32,141 nucleotides of DNA from Chloroflexota bacterium (GTDB lineage: Bacteria; Chloroflexota; Anaerolineae; DUEN01). The notes below the pieces were generated by a model that did not search any database, was not told where the DNA came from, and was given only the letters and a program-made list of their open reading frames with translations. Made by a program: the position numbers and the translations under genes. This document shows, in pieces, positions 21,341-29,193 of this stretch (the stretch's first letter is position 1; the number at the start of each line of letters is the position of its first letter). The stretch lies in NCBI GenBank assembly GCA_013152435.1, contig JAADGJ010000025.1:1-32141 (forward strand), given 5' to 3'.

Positions 21341-22034
21341 CATATCGTTGGTGAAGGGCGAGCGGGTCCACGCGAACGATGTCGGGCAGTTCGTCATAGG
21401 AGGGATTTAGGGAGAGGATCGTGTTCAACCCGTTGTGCTGCATGACCGCCAGATGCACGCAGCCGCTGAAACGTATCCCCATCGTCTCGCTCATCCGGCA
21501 CAGCTCGGCGGCCAGCTGGAGGTCTTGGTCATCTACCGGGTAGATGATGGGAAGGATCTGCTGCAGTGCGGTGGTCATGTGATAGCCCTTGTCCGTCTCG
21601 CCGGCGTGGCGGAGGCCGTCGGCGAGCTCGCGCAGGACCTCGACGTCGATGGCCGCGCTCAGGCGCTTGTGGGCGATCTCGGTCATGATCCACGCACACG
21701 CGTCCCGAGCGGGGCTGTGTGGGATCGTCGCGTGGATGCACACGTCCGCATCCACAAAGGCGATCCCGGTGGGGAATGTAGTCTCGGCTTTCTCCGCCTG
21801 GGTGGAATTTGTCTCGGGCGCTTGCAAGGGATCTGGCACGTGGTCCAGGTCCAGCGAGAGGAGCTGTCGCAGGGCGGCCAGGCGGCGCACGCGTGCCACG
21901 TCTGTGCCATATGCCTGCACGATGGCGTCTCGAACGAGGTCGTCCACCTCGCGGCCGCTTTGGCTCGCCAAGCTGATCAAAAGTTCGTATAGATCGTCCG
22001 TAAGGGTGGTTTCCACTCGATGTGCGTAGATCAC
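21315..22034 (-). CDS. Ribbon-helix-helix / PIN-domain fusion protein
   Basis: 239 residues with GTG at 22034 (a GTG at 22037 is equally possible); GGGAGGGAG lies upstream. Residues about 4-43 (HRVETTLTDDLYELLISL and the segment GREVDDLVRDAIVQAY) look like a ribbon-helix-helix DNA-binding antitoxin domain. A charged linker follows, then a PIN-type nuclease domain (about 90-225): FVDADV (D95), EVLRE, and HLAVMQHNGLNTILSLN. The PIN motif RDALHVA is here SGCVHLA (G191) and the SxD motif is SLN (N210), so two acids are substituted. Normally RHH antitoxin and PIN toxin are separate genes; here they are one chain. Whether it still cuts RNA is doubtful. A self-controlled single-gene toxin-antitoxin relic or a DNA-binding regulator are the alternatives. 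Confidence 0.65.
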   Translation of the reverse strand: MIYAHRVETTLTDDLYELLISLASQSGREVDDLVRDAIVQAYGTDVARVRRLAALRQLLSLDLDHVPDPLQAPETNSTQAEKAETTFPTGIAFVDADVCIHATIPHSPARDACAWIMTEIAHKRLSAAIDVEVLRELADGLRHAGETDKGYHMTTALQQILPIIYPVDDQDLQLAAELCRMSETMGIRFSGCVHLAVMQHNGLNTILSLNPSYDELPDIVRVDPLALHQRYVTGRQESG

Positions 22035-22576
22035 CACAGCTCCCTCCCAGCATGTCCGTCTTGAAAGCGGTATGTGAACGCCCGAAATGAGGGCACGGCG
22101 CCGCGCTCCATGCGCGTCAACGGAACGGCGTAGCGGCTTCACCTGACGCCAATGCCTTACCGGAAACCGAGTTCTTCAGCATCTCTGAGAATGTGTCTGA
22201 AAAACACACCACGAAGACACCAAGAAGGGCATGAAAAGGAGTATATCGAGGCTGCTTCACCTCCCCCTGTGGAGCTGGTAGCTGAGGAAGACCCTCAGAC
22301 ACCTTACCGGTGAATTTCAGGCACGCTCTGAGGCCCGGCAACGGCTTGACGGCCATGGCGATTTGCCTGGTAAAACGAATTGCACCATCTTGTGCTGTTG
22401 TGTGGTCATCCTACACAAGAAAAGGTGTTTCGTCAATCTTACCGACGGGGGAGGTGAGCGCTTCGATGCCCCCGACGCGATACCGTCTTTTCTGTTTCGC
22501 CTCCGCCCCTTCTGGCCCGATCCAGGTGGACAGGACCGGGCGGAGCGGGGGGAGGGCTGAACCCGCGTACGTGTGG
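22035..22576. other. Gene-free region with repeat fragments
   Basis: No gene is supported between the RHH-PIN gene and the helicase. It contains the degenerate repeat copy C, a dyad TTGTGT/ACACAA (22398-22403 with 22413-22418), and the helicase promoter at its end. Confidence 0.5.
22150..22329 (+). repeat. Structured dispersed repeat, copy C (decayed)
   Basis: 22258-22302 is 44 of 45 bases identical to 13721-13765 of copy B. The right end then continues CTTACCGGTGAATTTCAG and GCACGCTCT (22321-22329), a longer terminus shared with copy D (minus). The left part keeps only CTGAGAATGTGTCTGAA-type sequence (about 22185-22201) and most of the GC-rich centre is lost. Confidence 0.65.
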
Positions 22577-22582
22577 TAGAAT
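22574..22582 (+). promoter_or_regulatory. Extended -10 promoter of the helicase gene
   Basis: TGGTAGAAT (22574-22582) is an extended -10 (TGnTAtAAT). No -35 match stands out. The usual 6-8 nt downstream places the start site at about 22589-22590, on the A of ATG 22590. Confidence 0.5.
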
Positions 22583-22589
22583 GGGGGCG

Positions 22590-24878
22590 ATGGATCTGCA
22601 ACAGTTTCTCAGGGAGATCACCCGAGCGCGAGAGTACCGCGGGCAGTTGGTGCATCTGCGGCGGATTCCCGCTCGAAAGGCCCGGTATGGGCAACTGTCC
22701 GCTCCTTTGCACCCGGATGTGCAGGAGCGGCTGAGTGCCCTCGGGATCACGCGCTTTTACGTGCATCAGTCCCAGGCGATCAACGCGATCCGGCAGGGAC
22801 GCCATGTGATCATCGCCACCTCGACCGCATCCGGCAAGACGATCTGTTTTAACGTCCCCGTGTTGGACGCGATCGCCGGGGACCGCCGCGTGCGGGCCCT
22901 GTACGTGTATCCCACCAAGGCGTTGGCGCAGGATCAGCTGCGCGTCCTGCGAGAGCTGACGGGGGGCACGCTCTCCTGGGTGCGAAGCGGCACCTACGAC
23001 GGGGACACTCCGCGGGCGGCGCGCACGCGGCTGCGCAAGCAGGCGCATATCCTCCTGACCAACCCGGACATGCTGCATCTGGGAATCCTGCCCAATCACG
23101 CGCTGTGGGCCCCCTTCTTTCGCAACCTGCGCTATGTCGTGCTCGACGAGGCCCATCACTATCGCGGCGTGTTTGGGTCTCAGGTCGCCTGCGTTCTGCG
23201 TCGGCTTCGGCGGATCTGCGAGCACTATGGGGCGTCCCCTCAGTTCATCGCATCCTCGGCCACCATCGCCAACCCGGCCGAGCACATCGCCCGGCTCACG
23301 GGCGTGGAGGCCCAAGTGATCGAGGATGACGGCTCGCCCCACGGCCCACGCCTCATCGCCCTGTGGAATCCGCCCTTTCTGGATCGGGCCCGCACCGCAC
23401 GTCGATCGCCCAATACGGAGGCGGCCTATTTGCTGGAAGCGTTGCTGCGGTTTGGGGTGCGCACCATCGTGTTCGCCCGGGCCCGCGTCGTCGCCGAGCT
23501 GATCTTGCGCTACGTTCGCCGCGCGCTGGAGCAGACGGCCCCCGATCTGGTATCCCGCGTGAAGGTCTATCGAGCCGGCTATCTTCCGGAGGAGCGGAGG
23601 CGTCTTGAGCGGGAGCTGTTCTCCGGGGAGATGCTGGGGGTGGTGGCCACCACGGCGCTGGAGCTGGGGATCGATATCGGGGGGCTGGATGCCGCGATCC
23701 TGGTGGGCTATCCGGGCACCATCGCCTCCTTCTGGCAGCAGATCGGGCGGGCGGGCCGGGGCGATGAGCCATCCCTGGGGATGTTGATCGGGCATGATAA
23801 CCCGCTGGACCAGTACTTCATGCGGCATCCCGACGACCTGCTCGGCCGTCCCCATGAGCGGGCCCTGATCGATCCCGACAACGTATATGTGTTGCAGCAG
23901 CATCTGCCGTGTGCGGCATATGAGGTCCCGCTGACCAATCGGGACGAGGAACTCTTCGGCCCGGGCTTCGTGGATGCGATGATCCGCCTGGAGGAACAGG
24001 GGGTCCTGATCTATCGAGATGAGCGATGGGTGTATGGTGGGTACCGATACCCCGCGGAGGGGGTAAGCCTGCGATCCATGGGGGATGGGCGATTCGCCAT
24101 CCTGAACGCGGCCGATGATTATCGCCTGCTGGAGGAGATCGAGGCCAGCACGGCGCCGCAGCGGGTGCATCCCGGCGCCATCTACCTGCATCAGGGCGAA
24201 TCGTATCGGGTGATCCATTACGATGGGGCGATGCGTCAGGCCATCGTCGAGCCCGTGACGGTCGATTATTACACCCAACCGCGAGAGTGGAATGACGTGC
24301 GGATCGTGCGCTCCCTGGCCCATCGTCCCATGGGGGCGACTACGGCGTTTCTGGGACAGGTGCGGGTGACCTCTCAGGTGATCGGGTATCGGCGGTTGCA
24401 GCACTTCTCCGAGGCGGTGTTGGGCGAGGAGCCGTTGGAGATGCCGCCTCAGGCGTTCGATACGGTGGCGCTGTGGTGGGATGTGCCGGAGGAGATCGCC
24501 TACATGGTGCGGAGGCGAGGCGGGGATTTCGCTGGGGGATTGCACGCGGTGGAGCACGCCGCCATCGGCATCCTGCCCCTGTTCGCCATGTGCGATCGAT
24601 GGGACATCGGCGGGGTGAGCACGCCGCGCCACCCGGACACCGATCGCGCGCAGATCTTCATCTATGATGCCTCCCCGGGGGGTGTCGGCATCGCGGAGGA
24701 GGGGTTCCGTCGTCTGTCGGACCTATGGCAGGCGACGCTGGAGGCGATTCGTGATTGTCCCTGCGAGGATGGGTGCCCTTCGTGCATCCAGAGCCCCAAA
24801 TGTGGTAGCAACAATCAGCCGTTGGACAAGGATGCGGCTGTCTGGATTCTGCGCTCCCTGTTGGAGGGATCAGGATAG
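22590..24878 (+). CDS. mrfA: MrfA/YprA-type DEAH-box repair helicase with DUF1998 zinc domain
   Basis: 762 residues from ATG 22590 (an ATG at 22581 overlaps the apparent -10). Superfamily 2 helicase motifs: motif I TASGKT (about 79-84), motif II DEAH (about 186-189), motif III ASSAT, motif V TTALELGIDIGGLD and motif VI QQIGRAGR. The C-terminal DUF1998 region ends in a Cys cluster CPCEDGCPSCIQSPKC (Cys 723, 725, 729, 732, 738), which binds metal in MrfA. In Bacillus MrfA is a 3'-5' helicase acting with the exonuclease MrfB in removal of mitomycin adducts. No MrfB gene is present nearby. It is followed 42 bp later by an alpha/beta hydrolase gene. Confidence 0.9.
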   Translation: MDLQQFLREITRAREYRGQLVHLRRIPARKARYGQLSAPLHPDVQERLSALGITRFYVHQSQAINAIRQGRHVIIATSTASGKTICFNVPVLDAIAGDRRVRALYVYPTKALAQDQLRVLRELTGGTLSWVRSGTYDGDTPRAARTRLRKQAHILLTNPDMLHLGILPNHALWAPFFRNLRYVVLDEAHHYRGVFGSQVACVLRRLRRICEHYGASPQFIASSATIANPAEHIARLTGVEAQVIEDDGSPHGPRLIALWNPPFLDRARTARRSPNTEAAYLLEALLRFGVRTIVFARARVVAELILRYVRRALEQTAPDLVSRVKVYRAGYLPEERRRLERELFSGEMLGVVATTALELGIDIGGLDAAILVGYPGTIASFWQQIGRAGRGDEPSLGMLIGHDNPLDQYFMRHPDDLLGRPHERALIDPDNVYVLQQHLPCAAYEVPLTNRDEELFGPGFVDAMIRLEEQGVLIYRDERWVYGGYRYPAEGVSLRSMGDGRFAILNAADDYRLLEEIEASTAPQRVHPGAIYLHQGESYRVIHYDGAMRQAIVEPVTVDYYTQPREWNDVRIVRSLAHRPMGATTAFLGQVRVTSQVIGYRRLQHFSEAVLGEEPLEMPPQAFDTVALWWDVPEEIAYMVRRRGGDFAGGLHAVEHAAIGILPLFAMCDRWDIGGVSTPRHPDTDRAQIFIYDASPGGVGIAEEGFRRLSDLWQATLEAIRDCPCEDGCPSCIQSPKCGSNNQPLDKDAAVWILRSLLEGSG

Positions 24879-24920
24879 CCATGAGATGAAATGTCTTTCT
24901 TTAGGACAAGGAGGTCGTAG

Positions 24921-25838
24921 ATGGCGAGATGGCCTGAGGGGGATGTCTGGGACCGGGTAGGTATCGGCGCTGCGGTTACGTTGGGCGGGCTCCTGGCGGG
25001 AGCCTGGTTTGCCAGCGGAAGGCTCGTTTGCCGCAGGAACCCGGATCCGCCTGTGGACCCCAGCGCGTATGGCCTGGAGGCCGAGGAGGTTCGCTTCCCC
25101 AGTCGGGATGGCCTGCTTCTGGGGGGATACTGGATCCCCGCGCGTCGCCGGAAGGGGACGGTGGTGCTCCTGCCCGGCCAGGGGGGGAGCCTGGATCCGG
25201 ATCTCATCTATGCCCCTGCGCTCGTGCATCGCGGCTATGACGTGTTGCTCTTCGACTTCCGGGGACACGGCCGCAGTCAGGGGGATTACGTCTCCTGGGG
25301 GTACTACGAGTATCTGGACCTCTTGGGGGCGCTGGACTTCCTCCAGCAGCGGGGGATTCATCAGGTTGGGGTGTGGGGATTCTCCATGGGGGCGGCCGTC
25401 GCCATTCGCTCCGCTGCGGACGCGGAGGCTATCGCTGCCATCGTCAGCGATGGCAGCTACGCGGATCTGCAGGGGGCGCTCTACGGGTGGGCCGCGGCGC
25501 GGGGCCTCCAGGGGAGGGCGATCGAGTGGTTCGCCCGGCTGATCCTGAAGATGGCCGGGTGGCGCCTGGGGTGCCAGCTGGAGAACGCCTCTCCCGTGCG
25601 CTGGGTGGGGCATGTGTCCCCGCGGCCGATCCTGTTCATCCAGGGGGAGCGGGATCCCTTCGTGCCGATGCGGGATTTCCTGCGGCTGTGGCACGCGGCA
25701 CAGGAGCCGAAGGAGCGATGGATCGTGCCCGGGGCCGGGCATCGGGAGGCGGATAAGCTGTACCCGGCCGCCTATCGCCAGCGCGTACTGGACTTCTTCG
25801 ATCGCCATCTAGCGGGGCGACGCGGCCGAAGGCGGTGA
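24921..25838 (+). CDS. Alpha/beta hydrolase with N-terminal membrane anchor
   Basis: 305 residues, AAGGAGG upstream of ATG 24921. Residues about 12-33 form a membrane segment. The hydrolase domain (about 55-298) shows GQGGSLDPD (oxyanion region), FDFRGHGRSQGD, the nucleophile elbow GFSMG (S155), the acid D245 (GERDPFVP) and H274 (GAGHREAD). This is a serine esterase/lipase-like or peptidase-like hydrolase of unknown substrate, facing either side of the membrane. It is just downstream of the MrfA-type helicase on the same strand. Confidence 0.85.
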   Translation: MARWPEGDVWDRVGIGAAVTLGGLLAGAWFASGRLVCRRNPDPPVDPSAYGLEAEEVRFPSRDGLLLGGYWIPARRRKGTVVLLPGQGGSLDPDLIYAPALVHRGYDVLLFDFRGHGRSQGDYVSWGYYEYLDLLGALDFLQQRGIHQVGVWGFSMGAAVAIRSAADAEAIAAIVSDGSYADLQGALYGWAAARGLQGRAIEWFARLILKMAGWRLGCQLENASPVRWVGHVSPRPILFIQGERDPFVPMRDFLRLWHAAQEPKERWIVPGAGHREADKLYPAAYRQRVLDFFDRHLAGRRGRRR

Positions 25839-25863
25839 TGGGGAACCTGGAGGGCTCCCTACG

Positions 25864-25883
25864 ACGTCTTACCGGTGAGACGT
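25864..25883. repeat. 20-bp palindrome with ACCGGT core
   Basis: ACGTCT (25864-25869) pairs with AGACGT (25878-25883); the loop contains TTACCGGTGA, so the whole 20 bp is palindromic apart from one T:G pair. The core CTTACCGGTGA also occurs in the extended ends of repeat copies C and D. Confidence 0.55.
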
Positions 25884-25902
25884 GCAAGACGGGAGGTATG
25901 TC

Positions 25903-26604
25903 ATGTTTCTGAGGAGCCTGGGTGGCATCGCGATCGTCCTGATCATTGGGACGTTGCTCGCGTCCTGTATCCCCGGCCTGCCATCCCTGGGAGGTGGCGG
26001 CGGGACATCCGGGACACTGGTGTACAGCGGCCCCACAGAGGTCCGTCTGACGCCCGGGGAGACGCTCTTACCGACGGATATCGTCTTCCTCGGGGCGGAG
26101 GGGAACCGTGGCCGTTTCATCATCGGCGATCTGAAGGCCACCCGCCAGATCGGGGACTCGCTGGATTGGGATGGGGAGCCGCTGCCGGGCGTCAACCTGC
26201 AGTTGCGCCTGCGGGTCCTCTGGTTTAAGGGCGGCAACGTGCAGTTGGGGGGAACGGTGCGCGTGGAGGTGAGCGACGTCCAGCCCTCGCCCGATGGGAT
26301 TGACCCGAACGCGGCCGTCACCTATGGTGTGCCGGTGAGCTATCGGGTCCCCGTGAACCAGCCGATCCCGGGCACGACCTGGAAATACGTGGGGCCCACG
26401 GATCGTGGCGCCGAGTTGAGCGGCATGGACGAGTACCCTTACCGCAAGCTGGCGGACTCCATCCTGTGGGAGGGGCGCCTCCGGCCGGATGTGGGATTGA
26501 CGCTGAACGTGCGAGTGGTGCGCTTCGACGAGCGGTCGCTTCGCGTCGCCGGGCTCGCGACCATCGCGCTGGCCGTCCCGGGAGCGGGCGCCGGGTCCCC
26601 ATAA
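25903..26604 (+). CDS. Lipoprotein with internally duplicated beta-domain
   Basis: 233 residues. Start at ATG 25903 (GGGAGG 6 nt upstream); an earlier GTG at 25882 is not preferred. Signal peptide with lipobox LLASC (Cys22), then a Gly-rich linker. Residues about 51-124 and 152-224 align with each other: the blocks IGDSLDWDGEPLPGVNLQLR and LADSILWEGRLRPDVGLTLN, followed by RVLWFKGGNVQLGGT and RVVRFDERSLRVAGL. Two tandem beta-rich repeats on the cell surface are thus likely. I do not recognise the family. It follows the hydrolase by 64 bp and may be co-transcribed. Confidence 0.75.
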   Translation: MFLRSLGGIAIVLIIGTLLASCIPGLPSLGGGGGTSGTLVYSGPTEVRLTPGETLLPTDIVFLGAEGNRGRFIIGDLKATRQIGDSLDWDGEPLPGVNLQLRLRVLWFKGGNVQLGGTVRVEVSDVQPSPDGIDPNAAVTYGVPVSYRVPVNQPIPGTTWKYVGPTDRGAELSGMDEYPYRKLADSILWEGRLRPDVGLTLNVRVVRFDERSLRVAGLATIALAVPGAGAGSP

Positions 26605-26639
26605 TGGGCAATGCCGGATGAGGGGGCTCCGCTCCCGTT

Positions 26640-27305
26640 TTATTCTTCGCCCGTGTCGGCCGCCAGCGCGGGCTGCGGGGTGGGCTCCCGCCGCAGATGT
26701 CGTCGGACGTACCACACCAGGCCGGCCAGGATGGCGATGGCGATGGGGATGTCGAACGGCCGCATGATGGCCCGCAGCTCCTCCCATTGGGAGCCGAAGA
26801 GGTACCCACCCCAGGCCAGGGCTCCGCACCAGATCCAGGAGCCGATGAACGTGTAAAGGGTGAAGGTGGTGAATCGCATCTTCACGATGCCGGCGGGGAA
26901 TGAGATAAAAGTGCGGACGATGGGCAACAGGCGGGAGAGGAATGCCGCCCAGTCCCCCCACCGGGCAAACCATCGGTCCGCCTGCTCCAGATCCCGTTCA
27001 TGGACGAGGATGTACTTCCCGTATCGCTCCAATAGCGGGCGTCCGCCCCATGCGCCCAACAGGTAGGAGAGCACCGAGCCGATGGTGCATCCCAACGCGC
27101 CGTAGAATCCGCCCTGCCAGAATGCCTGCCATGCCGTGCCGCCGCGGGCCTGAACCAGCATCCATCCGGCCAGCGGCATCGTGACCTCGCTGGGGATGGG
27201 GATGTTGGCGCTCTCCAGCGCCATGATGATCACCACGCCGGGCCAGCCGATGGCCTGCAGCACCTGGGTGAGGAACGCGACGATCTGATGTTCGATTGCC
27301 TCCAC
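26640..27305 (-). CDS. DedA family membrane protein
   Basis: 221 residues from the GTG at 27305, chosen because GGAGG lies 5 nt upstream; a TTG at 27323 is weaker. The family core is plain: ALESANIPIPSE (E31, E40), FLSRLLPIVRTFISFPAG, and several membrane helices. DedA proteins are undecaprenyl- or phosphatidyl-lipid flippase/exchange proteins involved in envelope lipid recycling. The gene is preceded by its own promoter and a leader with a terminator-like hairpin. It converges with the duplicated-domain lipoprotein gene, 35 bp away. Confidence 0.93.
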   Translation of the reverse strand: MEAIEHQIVAFLTQVLQAIGWPGVVIIMALESANIPIPSEVTMPLAGWMLVQARGGTAWQAFWQGGFYGALGCTIGSVLSYLLGAWGGRPLLERYGKYILVHERDLEQADRWFARWGDWAAFLSRLLPIVRTFISFPAGIVKMRFTTFTLYTFIGSWIWCGALAWGGYLFGSQWEELRAIMRPFDIPIAIAILAGLVWYVRRHLRREPTPQPALAADTGEE

Positions 27306-27320
27306 GTTGACCTCCGATAG

Positions 27321-27346
27321 CAAAAGAGCCCGTCATCGGCGGGCTC
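27321..27346 (-). terminator. Intrinsic terminator-like hairpin in the DedA leader
   Basis: On the minus strand GAGCCCG (27346-27340) pairs with CGGGCTC (27332-27326), followed by TTTTG. It lies downstream of the promoter at 27383-27411 and only about 20 nt before the DedA start, so it may attenuate dedA; it could also terminate the upstream transporter gene. Confidence 0.7.
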
Positions 27347-27382
27347 ACCTCTTATGGCATCTATAAGATGCAAAGCGGCGGC

Positions 27383-27411
27383 ATTATACCAGCGGCTTGA
27401 GGGCAGGGCAA
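27383..27411 (-). promoter_or_regulatory. Promoter of dedA (extended -10)
   Basis: On the minus strand TTGCCC (27411-27406), 17-bp spacer, and TATAAT (27388-27383) preceded by TGG. Transcription would begin near 27376. A dyad GCATCT/AGATGC (27357-27362 with 27366-27371) lies right at the 5' end of the message. Confidence 0.75.
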
Positions 27412-27457
27412 GTTTCCTCTTCATACGCCGCCGCCCTCCGATCTCCTTGTGTCCCTG

Positions 27458-28345
27458 TCAGCGCCCCCACACCCCGATGACCACCAGCCCGGCCGTGATC
27501 AGCAGCGTTGCCGTGATGCGGACTCGTCGTCCCTCCTCCTGATAGAGGATGAACGCCAGGATGACGCCGATGACGATGCTGAACTGGCGGAAGGCGACGA
27601 TGTAGCTGGCGCGCTCGCTGAGCTGATAGGCCCAGAGCACCAGCCAGTAGGCGCTGAAGTTGAAGAGGCCCCCGATCAGCGGGAGACGCCATCCGATGTC
27701 CGGTTGGGCGTCTGGTGGGGCGCTTGGCCCCCGGGCGAGGTGCAGGAAGAGGACGTAGAAGATGTACGTGAAGAGATAGAAGACGTATCCGTAGCGGGCG
27801 GCCGTGCCCGGCCCCTGCCTCACGACCTCCGACGCCATCTTGTCCAGCAGCGTGTATCCCACCGTGCTGAGCGCCGTCAGCAGGATCCACACGCTGGCCC
27901 GGTTCAGATATCGCCGCGGGGACAGATCTCGGAATGAGCGTTGGGGGGCGAGCAGGCAGCCCAGGGCGACCAGGGTCATCCCCGACCACCCCATGGCGGT
28001 CGGGTAGCGGCCGCGCAGCACGTCGCCCAGGCCAACCAGGAGCACCGGCAGCGCCCGGGCGACCGGGTAGACGACCGTGAAGTCGGAAGCCGCGTATCCC
28101 TTGGCCAGAAACAGGAAGTAGAGGCCGCAGAAGACGCCGGAGCCCAGCGCGTAGAGCCATGCGGCCGGGGGGAGCGAGCGGGCGTGCCACTCGCTGATGG
28201 CGGCGGGGATCAGGCCGATCGCGACGACGGCGAGCAGCAATCGATGGAAGAACAACGCCTCAGCCCGCTGTCGACGCGCGAGCAGGTTCCAACCTGCGTG
28301 CAGGAAGGTCGAGCTCAGAACGAGTGCGGCGGCGAAAGGGTTCAT
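27458..28345 (-). CDS. DMT (EamA-like) transporter
   Basis: 295 residues with ten predicted membrane helices and two EamA-type halves. The first half ends with PVARALPVLLVGLGDVLRGR; the second has AYQLSERASYIVAFRQFSIVIGVILAFILYQEE, typical for drug/metabolite transporters of the EamA type. It moves small metabolites or amino acids; the substrate is unknown. GAGGACG precedes the ATG. It is on the same strand as dedA but that gene has its own promoter and leader hairpin in between. Confidence 0.85.
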   Translation of the reverse strand: MNPFAAALVLSSTFLHAGWNLLARRQRAEALFFHRLLLAVVAIGLIPAAISEWHARSLPPAAWLYALGSGVFCGLYFLFLAKGYAASDFTVVYPVARALPVLLVGLGDVLRGRYPTAMGWSGMTLVALGCLLAPQRSFRDLSPRRYLNRASVWILLTALSTVGYTLLDKMASEVVRQGPGTAARYGYVFYLFTYIFYVLFLHLARGPSAPPDAQPDIGWRLPLIGGLFNFSAYWLVLWAYQLSERASYIVAFRQFSIVIGVILAFILYQEEGRRVRITATLLITAGLVVIGVWGR

Positions 28346-28412
28346 CGTCCTCGGGGAGGGCGCGCCCGCGGGCGGGTTGTGCTGCTGCCCATGGAAAGGG
28401 GTTCAGGCGGTT

Positions 28413-28433
28413 GGGGCCGGATCGCCCGGCCCC
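28413..28433. terminator. Possible terminator downstream of the AllA-like gene
   Basis: GGGGCCGG (28413-28420) pairs with CCGGCCCC (28426-28433), loop 5 nt. No U-tract follows on the minus strand, so efficiency is uncertain. The surrounding 28346-28484 has no gene. Confidence 0.4.
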
Positions 28434-28484
28434 ATAAGCATCGATTCGTGCGTTGGTGGAAACCCCGCCGGCCGGGAGCCACCG

Positions 28485-28985
28485 CTACAGCTCGATTTGG
28501 ATCCGCTCATCCCCTGTGAGCTCAAAGACCTCGCAGTCGTTGGCGTAGGTGCGCTCCGGCAGGACGATCAGCACGTTGGCCGGATCGTCGTTGAGGGTGA
28601 ACGGCGCGTGATGCCAGACCCCCGGCCGCAGCACGACCATCGTCCCGCGCGGCACGCGGAAGACCCGGATCTTATCCAGCGGGACGCCCGCGTCAGGCGG
28701 GGTCGCCGGCCCAACGTGGATCAGAACGTCGTTGTCCAGCGGCAGGATCCCCTCTCCCGTCGCCGTGTGATACTCCGAGACGTCGATCACCAGGTCCCGT
28801 GGCTCTACCCGACAGGTGGAGAAGGACACGGTCGGGGCGCCCCCCAGGTCTTGCTGGACCATGTCCCGGAAGAACTCGATCGGCGGGGCCCCAATCTTCT
28901 CCTGGTCTGGATCGATCAGGTTGGCGTAGAAGCCGAACGGCGAGAACGCTTCCAGGCTCAGCTCGGATACTTTGACGGTTCTCAT
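28485..28985 (-). CDS. Ureidoglycolate lyase (AllA)-like cupin protein
   Basis: 166 residues from ATG 28985, AAGGAGAGG upstream; the longer frame 5' of it is not supported. The cupin fold shows LEAFSPFGFYANLI, VLIHVGPATPPDAG, KIRVFRVPRGTMVVLRPGVWHHAPF and NVLIVLPERTYANDCEV. The AllA family (ureidoglycolate lyase) has the same PxGxWHH arrangement (H125/H126). Other sugar-acid or organic-acid enzymes share it, so allantoin degradation is not proven; no other allantoin genes are seen. It is downstream of the family-2 glycosidase but with its own promoter, so a role in sugar catabolism is possible. Confidence 0.75.
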   Translation of the reverse strand: MRTVKVSELSLEAFSPFGFYANLIDPDQEKIGAPPIEFFRDMVQQDLGGAPTVSFSTCRVEPRDLVIDVSEYHTATGEGILPLDNDVLIHVGPATPPDAGVPLDKIRVFRVPRGTMVVLRPGVWHHAPFTLNDDPANVLIVLPERTYANDCEVFELTGDERIQIEL

Positions 28986-29078
28986 GGGCCTCTCCTTGTG
29001 CCGTGTGATAAAGAAGTCCTCGAAGCTCCCGGACGTATCGGGGTCGTGAAACCCGGTATCGGCCATAGGCCATGATCG

Positions 29079-29103
29079 ATTATACCAGAAACCTGCCTCA
29101 GAA
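29079..29103 (-). promoter_or_regulatory. Extended -10 promoter of the AllA-like gene
   Basis: On the minus strand TGGTATAAT (29087-29079) is a perfect extended -10, with a weak TTGTTC-like -35 after 16 bp. Transcription would begin about 87 nt before the start codon. The same TGGTATAAT occurs at the dedA promoter. Confidence 0.65.
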
Positions 29104-29193
29104 CAACCTGTTTTGCCAGCTTCACCCTTTGAGGCGTGCCAGTCCCTGAACCCGTGGGGAACGGCAGGCAAGCGATCGTCATCCGTCCTCTTG

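Noticed and set aside
22317-24632. 771-codon open frame antisense to the helicase
   Set aside because: It mirrors the GC-rich helicase gene, is rich in His/Gln/Arg/Pro and has no family motif; the plus-strand helicase is unambiguous.
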